Shown here: positions 57,214-64,000 of the stretch, one piece after another
Layout: the number at the start of each line of letters is the position of its first letter
How positions within the stretch are numbered: the stretch's first letter is position 1
Source: Treponema sp.
GTDB lineage: Bacteria > Spirochaetota > Spirochaetia > Treponematales > Treponemataceae
Length of the DNA stretch: 64,000 nt
Assembly: GCA_022010055.1 (NCBI GenBank)
Contig: CP091737.1
Span: forward strand, 744,001-808,000
Reading direction: 5' to 3'
Translations under genes and position numbers: made by a program
Notes under the pieces: generated by a model
What the model saw: the letters and a program-made list of their open reading frames with translations, nothing else
The model's database searches: none
Told to the model about the DNA's origin: nothing

Positions 57214-57242
57214 TTGTTAATAAACAAATTATCTGATAATAT
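57214..57242 (+). promoter_or_regulatory. mnmA promoter, leaderless type
   Basis: TTGTTA (57214-57219), 17-nt spacer, TAATAT (57237-57242), then 8 nt before ATG 57251; no ribosome site. Confidence 0.55.
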
Positions 57243-57250
57243 TTTTTTGT

Positions 57251-58417
57251 ATGAAATTCATTGAGCAAAATATGCCGCAGGCTGGCGATACAGTTGTTGT
57301 AGGTCTTTCTGGTGGAGTTGATTCAACGTTGACGGCTCTTCTTTTAAAGCAGAAAGGCTGTAAAGTTATTGGTGTTACAATGTCCTTGTGGGACGGAAAG
57401 CTTCCTGAGCTTCCTGCCGGAAAAACGCTCCATGATTCCTGTTACGGTCCTGGCGAAGTTGAAGATATTGAGGAATGTAAAAAATTTTGCAAAGAGCAGG
57501 GAATTGAATATCACGTTATTGATGTGAAGGACACATATAGAAAAGAAGTTCTTGACTATTTTAAGGCGGAATACCGCGCCGGCCGTACGCCGAATCCGTG
57601 CATACGCTGCAACCGCTACATAAAATTCGGCGCGCTCCAGCTTGGAATCCAGCAGCTTAACATTGAATACGATTATTTTTGCACAGGTCATTACGCGAAA
57701 ATTGTGCGCCCGGAAGAAGGTCTTTTTGGCACAGATCAAAAACCCTGCATGATTCATACCGCGATGGACCAGTCGAAAGACCAGACTTATTTTATTTACC
57801 GCGTTCCAAGTTCAATTCTGGAAAAAGTAAGGTTTCCGCTTGCGAATACTCCAAAAAAAGAAGTTTTCAGGCTTGCGCACGAATACAATCTTGCCGCGGC
57901 GGAGCGCGAGGAAAGCCAGGATTTTATTCCGGAAGAATATTTCGACCTTCTTTTCAGCGATAAGCCTGGAGTTCCCGGTGATATTATCGACTTGGACGGC
58001 CATGTTCTTGGAAAGCACCGCGGAATCGAGCATTACACGGTCGGTCAGCGACGCGGACTTGGCGTAAGTTCGTCAAAGCCGCTTTACGTTCATTCAATTG
58101 ATGCGGTTAATAATCTGGTTGTGCTTGCTTCAAATGACGATTTGTTTTCCGGCGGACTGATTGCTGATGATTTTGTATGGCCTGGAAATATTGAGCCTGA
58201 TAAAAAAATTACTGCCTGCGTGAAAATTCGCCTTGCCTCAAAACCTGTTGAATGTACGGTTGAACGTTACAAGCCGGAAGAAGGTGAGAATTTTGTGGGA
58301 AATCCATGGAAAATCATGTTCGCAGAACCGCAGCGCGCGGTCGCGCCGGGGCAGAGCGCGGTCTTGTATAGCGATGGCGTCTGCATTGGCGGCGGAATTA
58401 TCTCCCGGACATTATAA
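57251..58417 (+). CDS. mnmA: tRNA 2-thiouridylase MnmA
   Basis: A 388-residue enzyme that thiolates U34 of tRNA-Lys, -Glu and -Gln. PP-loop SGGVDS at residues 20-25. The first catalytic Cys lies in PNPCIRCN, here a CxxC (Cys117/Cys120) where E. coli has DxxC. The second catalytic Cys, normally in an ICFIG context, is absent: residues 221-230 read ESQDFIPEEY. A Cys144 precedes the TGHYAK motif. The C-terminal PUA-like domain is normal (HYTVGQRRGLGV). Function by homology is firm; the sulfur-transfer chemistry may differ. Confidence 0.92.
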   Translation: MKFIEQNMPQAGDTVVVGLSGGVDSTLTALLLKQKGCKVIGVTMSLWDGKLPELPAGKTLHDSCYGPGEVEDIEECKKFCKEQGIEYHVIDVKDTYRKEVLDYFKAEYRAGRTPNPCIRCNRYIKFGALQLGIQQLNIEYDYFCTGHYAKIVRPEEGLFGTDQKPCMIHTAMDQSKDQTYFIYRVPSSILEKVRFPLANTPKKEVFRLAHEYNLAAAEREESQDFIPEEYFDLLFSDKPGVPGDIIDLDGHVLGKHRGIEHYTVGQRRGLGVSSSKPLYVHSIDAVNNLVVLASNDDLFSGGLIADDFVWPGNIEPDKKITACVKIRLASKPVECTVERYKPEEGENFVGNPWKIMFAEPQRAVAPGQSAVLYSDGVCIGGGIISRTL

Positions 58418-58430
58418 TTTGTATCGGAAT

Positions 58431-59300
58431 CTAGTAAACCGTAACGATGTATGTCGCCGGTGTTTCTACTCCAAGGATGTTGTCCAGTGAAAGCTGGATG
58501 GAGTTTTTGCCCGGCGAAAGAGATGTCTCGCCCATAAGCTGAAGCTCTTCGTCAGGATATAAGACTGATTTTGGATAGTTCTTTTTTCCCATTGCGCAAA
58601 GCTGTGTGTCGCTCTGAATCAGCACGTTGTAATAAATCTGGTCTACTAAAGTTCCGTTTATTGAAACGCGTGTCTTGTATGGAGCGGCGATTTTTTGTCT
58701 TTTTCTGTAGACCTTGTAAATTCCTGCCGGAACCACGTTTTGCGTGGCAATTTTAAACCGTTTTCCGTTTCTGTTTTGAAGCATGACTTCTCCGTAATAA
58801 AGCGGAAGTTCTTTTCCAACGCGCGGCATAAGGATTCTTGGGTTTATTGACGCATTGTTTTTTATGTCGATTACCTGAAATTCAAGCGAGCTGTGCCCCT
58901 GCTGCCATGCTGTGTTTCCAGAGAAGCCAAGGCGTGTTCCTGTTTCAATTTCGGATGTTTCTTTTAGCGCTTCGTTTATTGAGTCGCTGTCAATGTTTCC
59001 GTAAACTGTTAAAAGGCTGTCCTTGTGGGCAAGAATTATGCTGTTCCCCAAAGTTGAAGGAAAAAAGTTTGAGTCATCCTGAAAATCTGTGATTACAACA
59101 GAAACTTTTCCGCTGTCGGCTGCCTTGATTTCCGAAGGGTCGGAAAAAATCAGGGAGTTGCTTATTGTTCCTCCGCGGAGCTGCCCGAAATACGAATAGA
59201 ATTTGTCTGACTGGACTATTTCTGTCTGCGGCCAGTCAAAAGGAAAGGCGCAGATGCTTAAACAAAAAAAAGCTACGGCAAAAGTTATAAGTTTTTTCAT
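58431..59300 (-). CDS. Secreted M23-like protein, metal site degenerate
   Basis: A 289-residue protein with a signal peptide (to about residue 20). A LytM/M23-like beta domain is suggested by AADSGKVSVVI, GNSIILAHKDSLLTVYGNI and FSGNTAWQQGHSSLEFQVID. The zinc ligands expected in HxxxD and HxH are largely lost (HSSLEF in place of HLHFE), so it is probably not an active endopeptidase. It directly follows the next gene on the minus strand, ~9 nt away. Confidence 0.7.
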   Translation of the reverse strand: MKKLITFAVAFFCLSICAFPFDWPQTEIVQSDKFYSYFGQLRGGTISNSLIFSDPSEIKAADSGKVSVVITDFQDDSNFFPSTLGNSIILAHKDSLLTVYGNIDSDSINEALKETSEIETGTRLGFSGNTAWQQGHSSLEFQVIDIKNNASINPRILMPRVGKELPLYYGEVMLQNRNGKRFKIATQNVVPAGIYKVYRKRQKIAAPYKTRVSINGTLVDQIYYNVLIQSDTQLCAMGKKNYPKSVLYPDEELQLMGETSLSPGKNSIQLSLDNILGVETPATYIVTVY

Positions 59301-59309
59301 TTTTATGTC

Positions 59310-60371
59310 CTATTTTATTTCAATGCAAGAGATTGTTGAATTTTTTCCAACGTACAGCCTGTTTTTGTAAACCTGAATGAATGCCGCCGAGGCTTCAAAG
59401 CTGGAGCCGCCGATAGATATTTACCAAACGGTTCATCGCATAGACTTGAGGAAAACCTCTTTTCCGTCTTTTGTAAGGACAAAAAAACATTTTTCAGATT
59501 CCTGGATGGAAATAGCCTGTCCTTCTATTTTCAGATGCCGTTTTTTTCCGGTTTTTACGTCAACGATTCCAAGCGTGTTTCCTGAATTGAAATAGACCGT
59601 TTTGTCGTCGGCGCTGAATTTTACCAGCATTTGATTTGTGTTTTTTGAGTCAAGAAATTCGTGCGCGGTTATTTTTGTCTGCGCTCCGTCCTTTTGAGCC
59701 AGTATAAAACGCTGCTTGTTTTGTCCGCAAACAGAGGCGATGTATTTTCCGTCAGAAGAAATCGCGATTCCAAGAATCACAGGAATTTCGCTTCCGCCCG
59801 GGGCGAATCTTTGAATCAGCGTTCCATCCATATTAAACTGGCAGATGTTTCCGTCTGCAAATCCCGCCACGATTCCCGATTCTGAAGATTCGAATGCTGT
59901 TATCGGAACTGCTCCGCTGTATTCCCATTTTGATTTTCCATTTTCGTCGCACATTGAAAAAGAGCTTCCGCCCGGAAGAAATGTGAATATCCGGTTTTCG
60001 TTTAACATCGGGAAGCCGCTTATGTCTGATGTGAATATTTTTTTTCCGTCAGGATAAAAAAATGTGGCGGAACTGTTGTTAAAACTGTAAAAAGTGTATC
60101 CGAACTTTGAAATTGAAGATTTCTGCGGAAACGTGATGAAATTTACAACTTTTCCGTCTGGCGTAAAATATCCCATTGTCTGCCCTAGCTTAAAAGGCAG
60201 GAGAGGCTCGTTTTCTGAATTTTCAGAAAGAGCGGGGTTTGTCACGTCGATTTTCCATTCAGGCTCGAACTGATATTCTTTTCCCAAAGGTTTTATTGCA
60301 AGCAGAATGTAAAGGAGGCAGAAAACAGCCGCAAAAATTATATATCCGGAAAAATGTTTTTTTGAATTCAT
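59310..60371 (-). CDS. Membrane-anchored beta-propeller-like protein (two frameshifts)
   Basis: About 353 residues. ATG 60371 is preferred over 60380 because a TTGAAT-N17-TAAAAT promoter ends 7 nt before it. One N-terminal membrane helix (GYIIFAAVFCLLYILLAI), then WD/PQQ-like repeats (GIVAGFADGNICQFNMDG, ILGIAISSDGKYIASVCGQ, LVKFSADDKTVYFNSGNT). Near the end two single-base losses (about 59437 and 59405) break the frame; restored, it reads KSMRDEPFGKYLIGGSSFEA and ends at TAG 59312-59310. Envelope role inferred; no specific family. Confidence 0.65.
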
Positions 60372-60378
60372 AAATTCC

Positions 60379-60407
60379 ATTTTACAAAAAAGAGGCTAAT
60401 AATTCAA
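60379..60407 (-). promoter_or_regulatory. Promoter of the beta-propeller-like gene, leaderless type
   Basis: Minus strand: TTGAAT (60407-60402), 17-nt spacer, TAAAAT (60384-60379), 7 nt before ATG 60371. Confidence 0.5.
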
Positions 60408-60421
60408 TGCGCAATTTTATG

Positions 60422-60453
60422 GACATTTTGGAGACATTTTGGAGAACTTGACA
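60422..60453 (+). promoter_or_regulatory. Direct repeat and -35 box upstream of the HTH-PTS IIA gene
   Basis: ACATTTTGGAGA occurs twice in tandem from 60423, overlapping by one base at the join, immediately before TTGACA (60448-60453). A good -10 box is not evident at the right distance, so an activator bound to the direct repeats would make sense. Confidence 0.4.
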
Positions 60454-60516
60454 AAAAACCGTAAATATTGCAATCTTTTTCAAGATATTTCAAATAAATG
60501 TGGAGCTTTTTTCATC

Positions 60517-61162
60517 ATGGAAGATGACATCCTTACAATAGAAGAAGTTGCAAAATATCTTCGTGTTTCAGACAGGACAGTTTATGATTGGGCGCAGAAG
60601 GGCGAAATTCCGGCGGGAAAGATCGGCACCGTATGGCGATTTAAAGTCAGAACTGGAAAAATGGGTTAATGAACGGCTTTCTTCTTCATCTGTGAAAAAA
60701 TCTGAAAGCGAAGTTCAGATAAAGAATTTTCTTTCGCCAGACAGAGTTGTATTTATAAAAAATTCTTCAAAAAGAGATGCCATTGTTGAACTTGCGGATA
60801 TTCTTGCTGTTGCTCCTCAGGTAAAGAACAAGGAAGAACTTGTTTCTGAAATCTTAAAGCGTGAGGACTTGATGTCGACTGCTGTTGGCCGCGGCATTGC
60901 AATTCCTCATGTGCGCCTTTCTTCTGTTACAGACCTTGTTATGGCTGTTGGAATTTGTAAAAACAACATAGAGGATTATCAGGCTGTTGACGGTGTGCCG
61001 GTTAATCTCCTTATTATGATTGCGGCGGCTCATAATCAGCATACATATTATTTAAAGACAATTTCGTATCTTACTGCAAAACTTATGAATCCTGAGCTTC
61101 GCGGACTGTTGAAAAACGCGTCTTCTCCGCGCGAGGCTTATGACGCTCTTGTAAAAGACTGA
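60517..61162 (+). CDS. Excisionase-type HTH fused to PTS EIIA domain (frameshifted)
   Basis: About 214 residues. ATG 60517 (MEDDILTIEEVAKYLRVSDR) begins an excisionase/MerR-like DNA-binding domain ending KIGTVWRFK. The frame breaks near 60640 (TTTAAAGTC: one A fewer, or two more), continuing as SELEKWVNERL. Residues ~75-214 are a PTS_EIIA_2 domain with the phosphorylatable His in GRGIAIPHVRL. A transcription regulator whose activity follows PTS phosphorylation is the natural inference. No EIIB/EIIC genes are nearby. Confidence 0.85.
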
Positions 61163-61177
61163 TTTTTTAGAATACAA

Positions 61178-61212
61178 GCCCGGATGCCTTTCCAGTCCGT
61201 CCGGGTTTGCTT
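61178..61212 (+). terminator. Terminator after the HTH-PTS IIA gene
   Basis: GCCCGGA (from 61178) pairs with TCCGGG (61200-61205), followed by TTTGCTTT; a moderate terminator before a convergent gene. Confidence 0.55.
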
Positions 61213-61231
61213 TGCCGCGGTTTACGCCTAG

Positions 61232-62422
61232 TTATTCAAAAGTGACTGGAATCCATTTTTCAGTGTCATTCTGTTCTTGGGCTATAAGTCCCGGCTTAAG
61301 GTTTTTAACGGTTGTCTCTCCAAGTAGAAAATCTTTTCCGTTTACGTTGATTTTTGCTCCCTCAGCATTGAGCTGCGCTCCGTACACAGCGTGCGAATAT
61401 TCCCGGCTTATAAAAAGGGTTGCGTTTATTCCGTTTTGCTTTAAAAGAATGCACATCAGCATGCTCCGGCTGTCGCAGTCGCTTCCTGTTCCGGAAAGGG
61501 CGTCGATTACGCTTGTGAAGTCAGTGCTTTTTTTATCTCCGCGCCGGTATTCAAAGCTTTGCACCCAGTTCAGAAGCATTTCGTTCATTGCATTTTCCGG
61601 CGATTCAGGGTTTCTTTTTACCGCCGCCTGATATATTGCGGAGTTTATGTCGAACGCCGCTTTTGAAAGTCTTGAATAGCTGTCGCGGAAAATTGCCCTG
61701 TAGTAGCGAATCCACGCTTCCTTCCATTTTTCGTGGTTTGCGTAAAGCTTAAGGATTTCGAACTCACATTCAATTACAAAATTGTTCGCCTCAGAATCAG
61801 AAGAGTCGATTTCTGTTGTAATCTGTCTTCCGCCTATGTTCAGCCTGATTTTGTTCATTTCGCCTTGCTGGTATGCGTATGAAGTTATTATTCCCGGCGA
61901 AAACCTGCTTTTTTTGCTTATGCACAGCGAATTCAATGTTGAAAGAATGAACTGCTCGCAGTTTTTTGCCTTGCTTGAGTCTGCGTAGCAAAGAAGGACA
62001 AGGTTCGCTCCGTTGTCCGGAAGGGTTGCCGCGACCGCCCAGCCGGACACGCCTTCCGCTGCTATTGCATTTGATCTGAAATTTGAAATGGAGCAGTCCG
62101 TGTTGTCCCATGTGAATGTGTCAGTTCCTTCGTACTCTGCGTTGAGTTTTTTTAGCGCGCCTTTGAGCGCAGAATTTGAATCAGGGAAAACGTCTTTTTC
62201 GTAAAGCTTCAGCACAAGGTCAACCGGAACAAAACTGTGCTTAAAGTGGTAGGACATTCCGTCCGGTGTGTAGCCTGAGACATTGAATCCTTCCGGAATG
62301 TCTAGCGAATATCCGAAGTCGCTGTCTGTCACTTCCTCTGCGTTTAGATATGCAGGAATCAATGTGCATAAAAGAAATATCGCCGCCGCTGAAAAGATTG
62401 TAAGAATTCTGCTTCTTGTCAT
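61232..62422 (-). CDS. Secreted transglutaminase-like protein
   Basis: A 396-residue protein with a signal peptide (to about residue 28, IPAYLNA). The C-terminal third has a transglutaminase-like core: Cys in GTGSDCDSRSMLMCILLK and His in REYSHAVYG, with a Glu/Asp near LLGETTVKN. The N-terminal ~180 residues are beta-rich and unclassified. The fold could act as a cysteine protease or peptide cross-linker, or be non-catalytic. An AGGAGA site precedes the ATG. Confidence 0.7.
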   Translation of the reverse strand: MTRSRILTIFSAAAIFLLCTLIPAYLNAEEVTDSDFGYSLDIPEGFNVSGYTPDGMSYHFKHSFVPVDLVLKLYEKDVFPDSNSALKGALKKLNAEYEGTDTFTWDNTDCSISNFRSNAIAAEGVSGWAVAATLPDNGANLVLLCYADSSKAKNCEQFILSTLNSLCISKKSRFSPGIITSYAYQQGEMNKIRLNIGGRQITTEIDSSDSEANNFVIECEFEILKLYANHEKWKEAWIRYYRAIFRDSYSRLSKAAFDINSAIYQAAVKRNPESPENAMNEMLLNWVQSFEYRRGDKKSTDFTSVIDALSGTGSDCDSRSMLMCILLKQNGINATLFISREYSHAVYGAQLNAEGAKINVNGKDFLLGETTVKNLKPGLIAQEQNDTEKWIPVTFE

Positions 62423-62444
62423 TTTTGTTCTCCTGTCTTATATT
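62416..62444 (+). promoter_or_regulatory. Promoter of the pseudouridine synthase gene, leaderless type
   Basis: TTGTCA (62416-62421), 17-nt spacer, TATATT (62439-62444), 9 nt before ATG 62454. The -35 box abuts the start codon of the divergent transglutaminase-like gene. Confidence 0.5.
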
Positions 62445-62453
62445 TATTGTCGG

Positions 62454-63068
62454 ATGAAAAATATACCAATCTTATTTGAAAATGACGAAATTCTTGTGAT
62501 TAATAAACCTTCGGGAGTTCCTGTTCAGGGCGGACAGGGAATCTTGCATCCTTTGGATAAAGAGCTTGCGGTTCAGGCTGGCTATCCGGTTTTTCTTGTC
62601 CACAGGCTTGACCGCGATACGAACGGACTTATGCTGGTTGCAAAATCTGCCGCGGCGGCTTCTAAATGGACTAAGCTTATCGGCGGAAAACTGGTGCGGA
62701 AGGAATACACCGCGCTGTGCGTTGGAAAATTGAATGCGAAAAAGGGAACAATCAGGACTGCGGTGGTTCAGCATGGAGATGAAAAGCCGGCTGTGACGCA
62801 TTTCCAGGTTGTTGATGAAAAAGAAATTTTTTATGGGGACCAGAAGATTGTGCTTTCAACTGTGAAACTTCAGCTTGAAACCGGGCGCATGCACCAGATT
62901 CGAATCCATCTGGCAAAACAGGGATGTCCTATTGCGGGCGACGACAAGCACGGAAATTTTAAAATGAATAAAATCTTAAGGAAGGCCGCCGGAATAAAAA
63001 CTCTTCAGCTGACTTCAAGCCGTCTTTCTGTTCCGCTGGAAGGGCGTGAGTGTGTTTTTGAGATTTAG
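62454..63068 (+). CDS. RluA-family pseudouridine synthase
   Basis: A 204-residue protein from ATG 62454. It begins PILFENDEILVINKPSGVPV; catalytic Asp in HRLDRDTNGLMLVAK; the family's GRMHQIRIHLAKQGCPIAGD follows. There is no S4 RNA-binding domain, so it resembles the short RluA/RluC-type or tRNA U32 enzymes; the target RNA cannot be read from sequence. Confidence 0.88.
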   Translation: MKNIPILFENDEILVINKPSGVPVQGGQGILHPLDKELAVQAGYPVFLVHRLDRDTNGLMLVAKSAAAASKWTKLIGGKLVRKEYTALCVGKLNAKKGTIRTAVVQHGDEKPAVTHFQVVDEKEIFYGDQKIVLSTVKLQLETGRMHQIRIHLAKQGCPIAGDDKHGNFKMNKILRKAAGIKTLQLTSSRLSVPLEGRECVFEI

Positions 63069-63166
63069 CAGAATCGCCCGGATGCCGTTTTTTTACTTAA
63101 TCCGAAAATTGAATTGGCGGAAACAAAAATAAAGCGGAATCACTATATGAAAAATTCGACTATTTA

Positions 63167-63195
63167 TTGACATTATTTAAAATTAGAATTATAGT
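63167..63195 (+). promoter_or_regulatory. rimP-nusA operon promoter
   Basis: Consensus TTGACA (63167-63172), 17-nt spacer, TATAGT (63190-63195). Transcription would start near 63202 and run straight into the attenuator. Confidence 0.8.
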
Positions 63196-63226
63196 TACCC
63201 TGTACATTTTAATAATCTTTAAAGTG

Positions 63227-63254
63227 GACTCGTCAAAGCGACGGGTCTTTTTTT
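63227..63254 (+). terminator. Attenuator in the rimP-nusA leader
   Basis: GACTCGTC (63227-63234), loop AAAGC, GACGGGTC (63240-63247): an 8-bp stem with one G-T pair, followed by seven T (63248-63254). It lies between promoter and first gene, so it must be read through for expression. NusA itself modulates termination, so feedback is plausible. Confidence 0.7.
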
Positions 63255-63284
63255 ATGCTGATAAAATGTTTCAAAGAGGTAAAA

Positions 63285-63743
63285 TTGGAATACGAACCAT
63301 TGGAAAAAATGCCGCATTATTCAGAATGTGCGCCATTGGTGGAAGGCCTTGGTTACACCCTTGTAGAACTTCATATTTCGCCTGCGAAAACTGTCACAAA
63401 AATCACGGCGGTTATCGCTTCAAAAGATCCTTCTGTTGATATTGGCGTAAACGACTGTTCTAAGGTTCATCACGCTCTTCTTCCGCGGCTGGAGGCGATT
63501 CTTGGAACGGAAGATACGTATATGGAGCTTACGTCGCCTGGAATGGAAAGAAATTTTAAGAATGCCGCGGAATTCTCGGTTTTTAGGGGAAGGGAAGTCC
63601 GCGTGTGGGATAAAACTGTCACTGACTGGGTTGGCGGAAAAATAGTTTCCGCGGATGAAAAATCGGTTACTTTGGAAAAGGATGGCGAAAACCAGACTAT
63701 TTCCTTTGAAAATATAGCAAAAGCAAAATTTATACACTTATAA
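63285..63743 (+). CDS. rimP: Ribosome maturation factor RimP
   Basis: A 152-residue 30S assembly factor. TTG 63285 is chosen: AAAGAGGT (63273-63280) lies just upstream, while ATG 63255 sits directly on the attenuator tail with no ribosome site. Conserved stretches: GLGYTLVELHIS, the DCSKVHHALLPRLEA helix and LTSPGMERNFKNAAEF. It is followed by nusA after 17 nt, the conserved order. Confidence 0.9.
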   Translation: MEYEPLEKMPHYSECAPLVEGLGYTLVELHISPAKTVTKITAVIASKDPSVDIGVNDCSKVHHALLPRLEAILGTEDTYMELTSPGMERNFKNAAEFSVFRGREVRVWDKTVTDWVGGKIVSADEKSVTLEKDGENQTISFENIAKAKFIHL

Positions 63744-63760
63744 AATTACGGGGGCTTAAA

Positions 63761-64000
63761 ATGTCAGAAATGGCAGAAGCAATTCGTGCTCTGATTGACG
63801 AAAAAGGATATTCAGAAGCGTCAGTTAAACAGACGATCGAAAATGCGCTCAAAGCAGCTTACAAAAGAACTTATGGAACTTTGGACAATGCGATTGTAAA
63901 ATTTGCAGATGATATGTCGGATGTTTCGATTTATTCACGAAAAACAGTTGTAGACGGTGTTTACGATCCTGTTACTGAAATTGAGCTTGAGGAAGCAAAG
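63761..64000 (+). CDS. nusA: Transcription factor NusA, 3' partial
   Basis: The first 80 residues, to the window edge. It begins MSEMAEAIRALIDEKGYSEA, then VKQTIENALKAAYKRTYG, the N-terminal RNA-polymerase-binding domain. GGGGG (63749-63753) precedes the ATG. NusA promotes pausing and affects intrinsic termination, relevant to the attenuator upstream. Confidence 0.93.
   Translation, partial: MSEMAEAIRALIDEKGYSEASVKQTIENALKAAYKRTYGTLDNAIVKFADDMSDVSIYSRKTVVDGVYDPVTEIELEEAK

Noticed and set aside
3244..60645. Programmed ribosomal frameshifting in the broken genes
   Set aside because: No common slippery heptamer followed by a pseudoknot or internal Shine-Dalgarno is seen; the sites differ and affect unrelated genes such as tpiA, map and atpA.
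1..64000. tRNA or rRNA genes, insertion sequences, integrases, origin of replication
   Set aside because: Looked for in all intergenic gaps; none is supported by the sequence.

Overview
The window looks like a Treponema chromosome (Spirochaetota). Diagnostic signs are the V/A-type ATPase operon in the order G-like, C, I, K, F, E, A, B, D; many lipobox lipoproteins; BspA-type leucine-rich repeat proteins; TvpA-like formylglycine-generating-enzyme (FGE) fold proteins; and a short SMC. There are about 65 genes, mostly packed in short operons with ATGA or TAATG overlaps. I saw no rRNA, tRNA, CRISPR array, insertion sequence or replication origin.

Layout. 0-3 kb: end of an XRE regulator, then a convergent InlB/BspA-repeat surface lipoprotein. 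3-5 kb: tpiA, secG and a PTS IIA gene; tpiA and secG carry look-alike promoters. 5-14 kb: the complete V-type ATPase operon plus a universal stress protein. 14-17.3 kb: a J-domain protein, map and an HtrA protease. 17.4-23.7 kb: rplU-prp-rpmA, then obgE-nadD-yqeK-LCP-rsfS and a DUF5718-like gene. 23.7-34 kb: two membrane proteins, an Mbeg1-like hydrolase, an FHA/phosphatase/Ser-Thr kinase set, lon and two unknown genes. 34-42.4 kb, minus strand: smc, a membrane protein, an acidic lipoprotein, a SIMPL lipoprotein, serS and an AI-2E-family permease. 42.5-46.7 kb: a 1385-residue beta-helix/GLUG lipoprotein. 46.8-55.2 kb: an A+T-richer accessory island with a palindromic repeat, an XRE regulator, three FGE-fold genes, a cytoplasmic LRR + FRG pair and an autoregulated Fic gene. 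55.2-64 kb: phosphohexomutase, mnmA, a degenerate M23 protein, an HTH-PTS IIA fusion, a transglutaminase-like protein, a pseudouridine synthase, and the rimP-nusA operon behind an attenuator.

The most interesting region is the island. Three FGE-fold paralogues are nearly identical upstream, but their last ~45 codons diverge in a pattern that fits targets of a diversity-generating retroelement (DGR), as known for TvpA of Treponema denticola. No reverse transcriptase or template repeat is in the window, so they would be remote targets. A cytoplasmic LRR protein overlapping an FRG-domain protein sits between two of them.

About twenty apparent frameshifts or in-frame stops interrupt genes, including essential ones (tpiA, map, nadD, V-ATPase A and B). 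Most are cured by adding one base beside a short run. I read these as sequence errors, so broken genes are annotated over their full span as CDS with the break positions given. Six operon-leading genes have a -10 box only 7-13 nt before the start codon and no Shine-Dalgarno sequence, suggesting leaderless transcripts.
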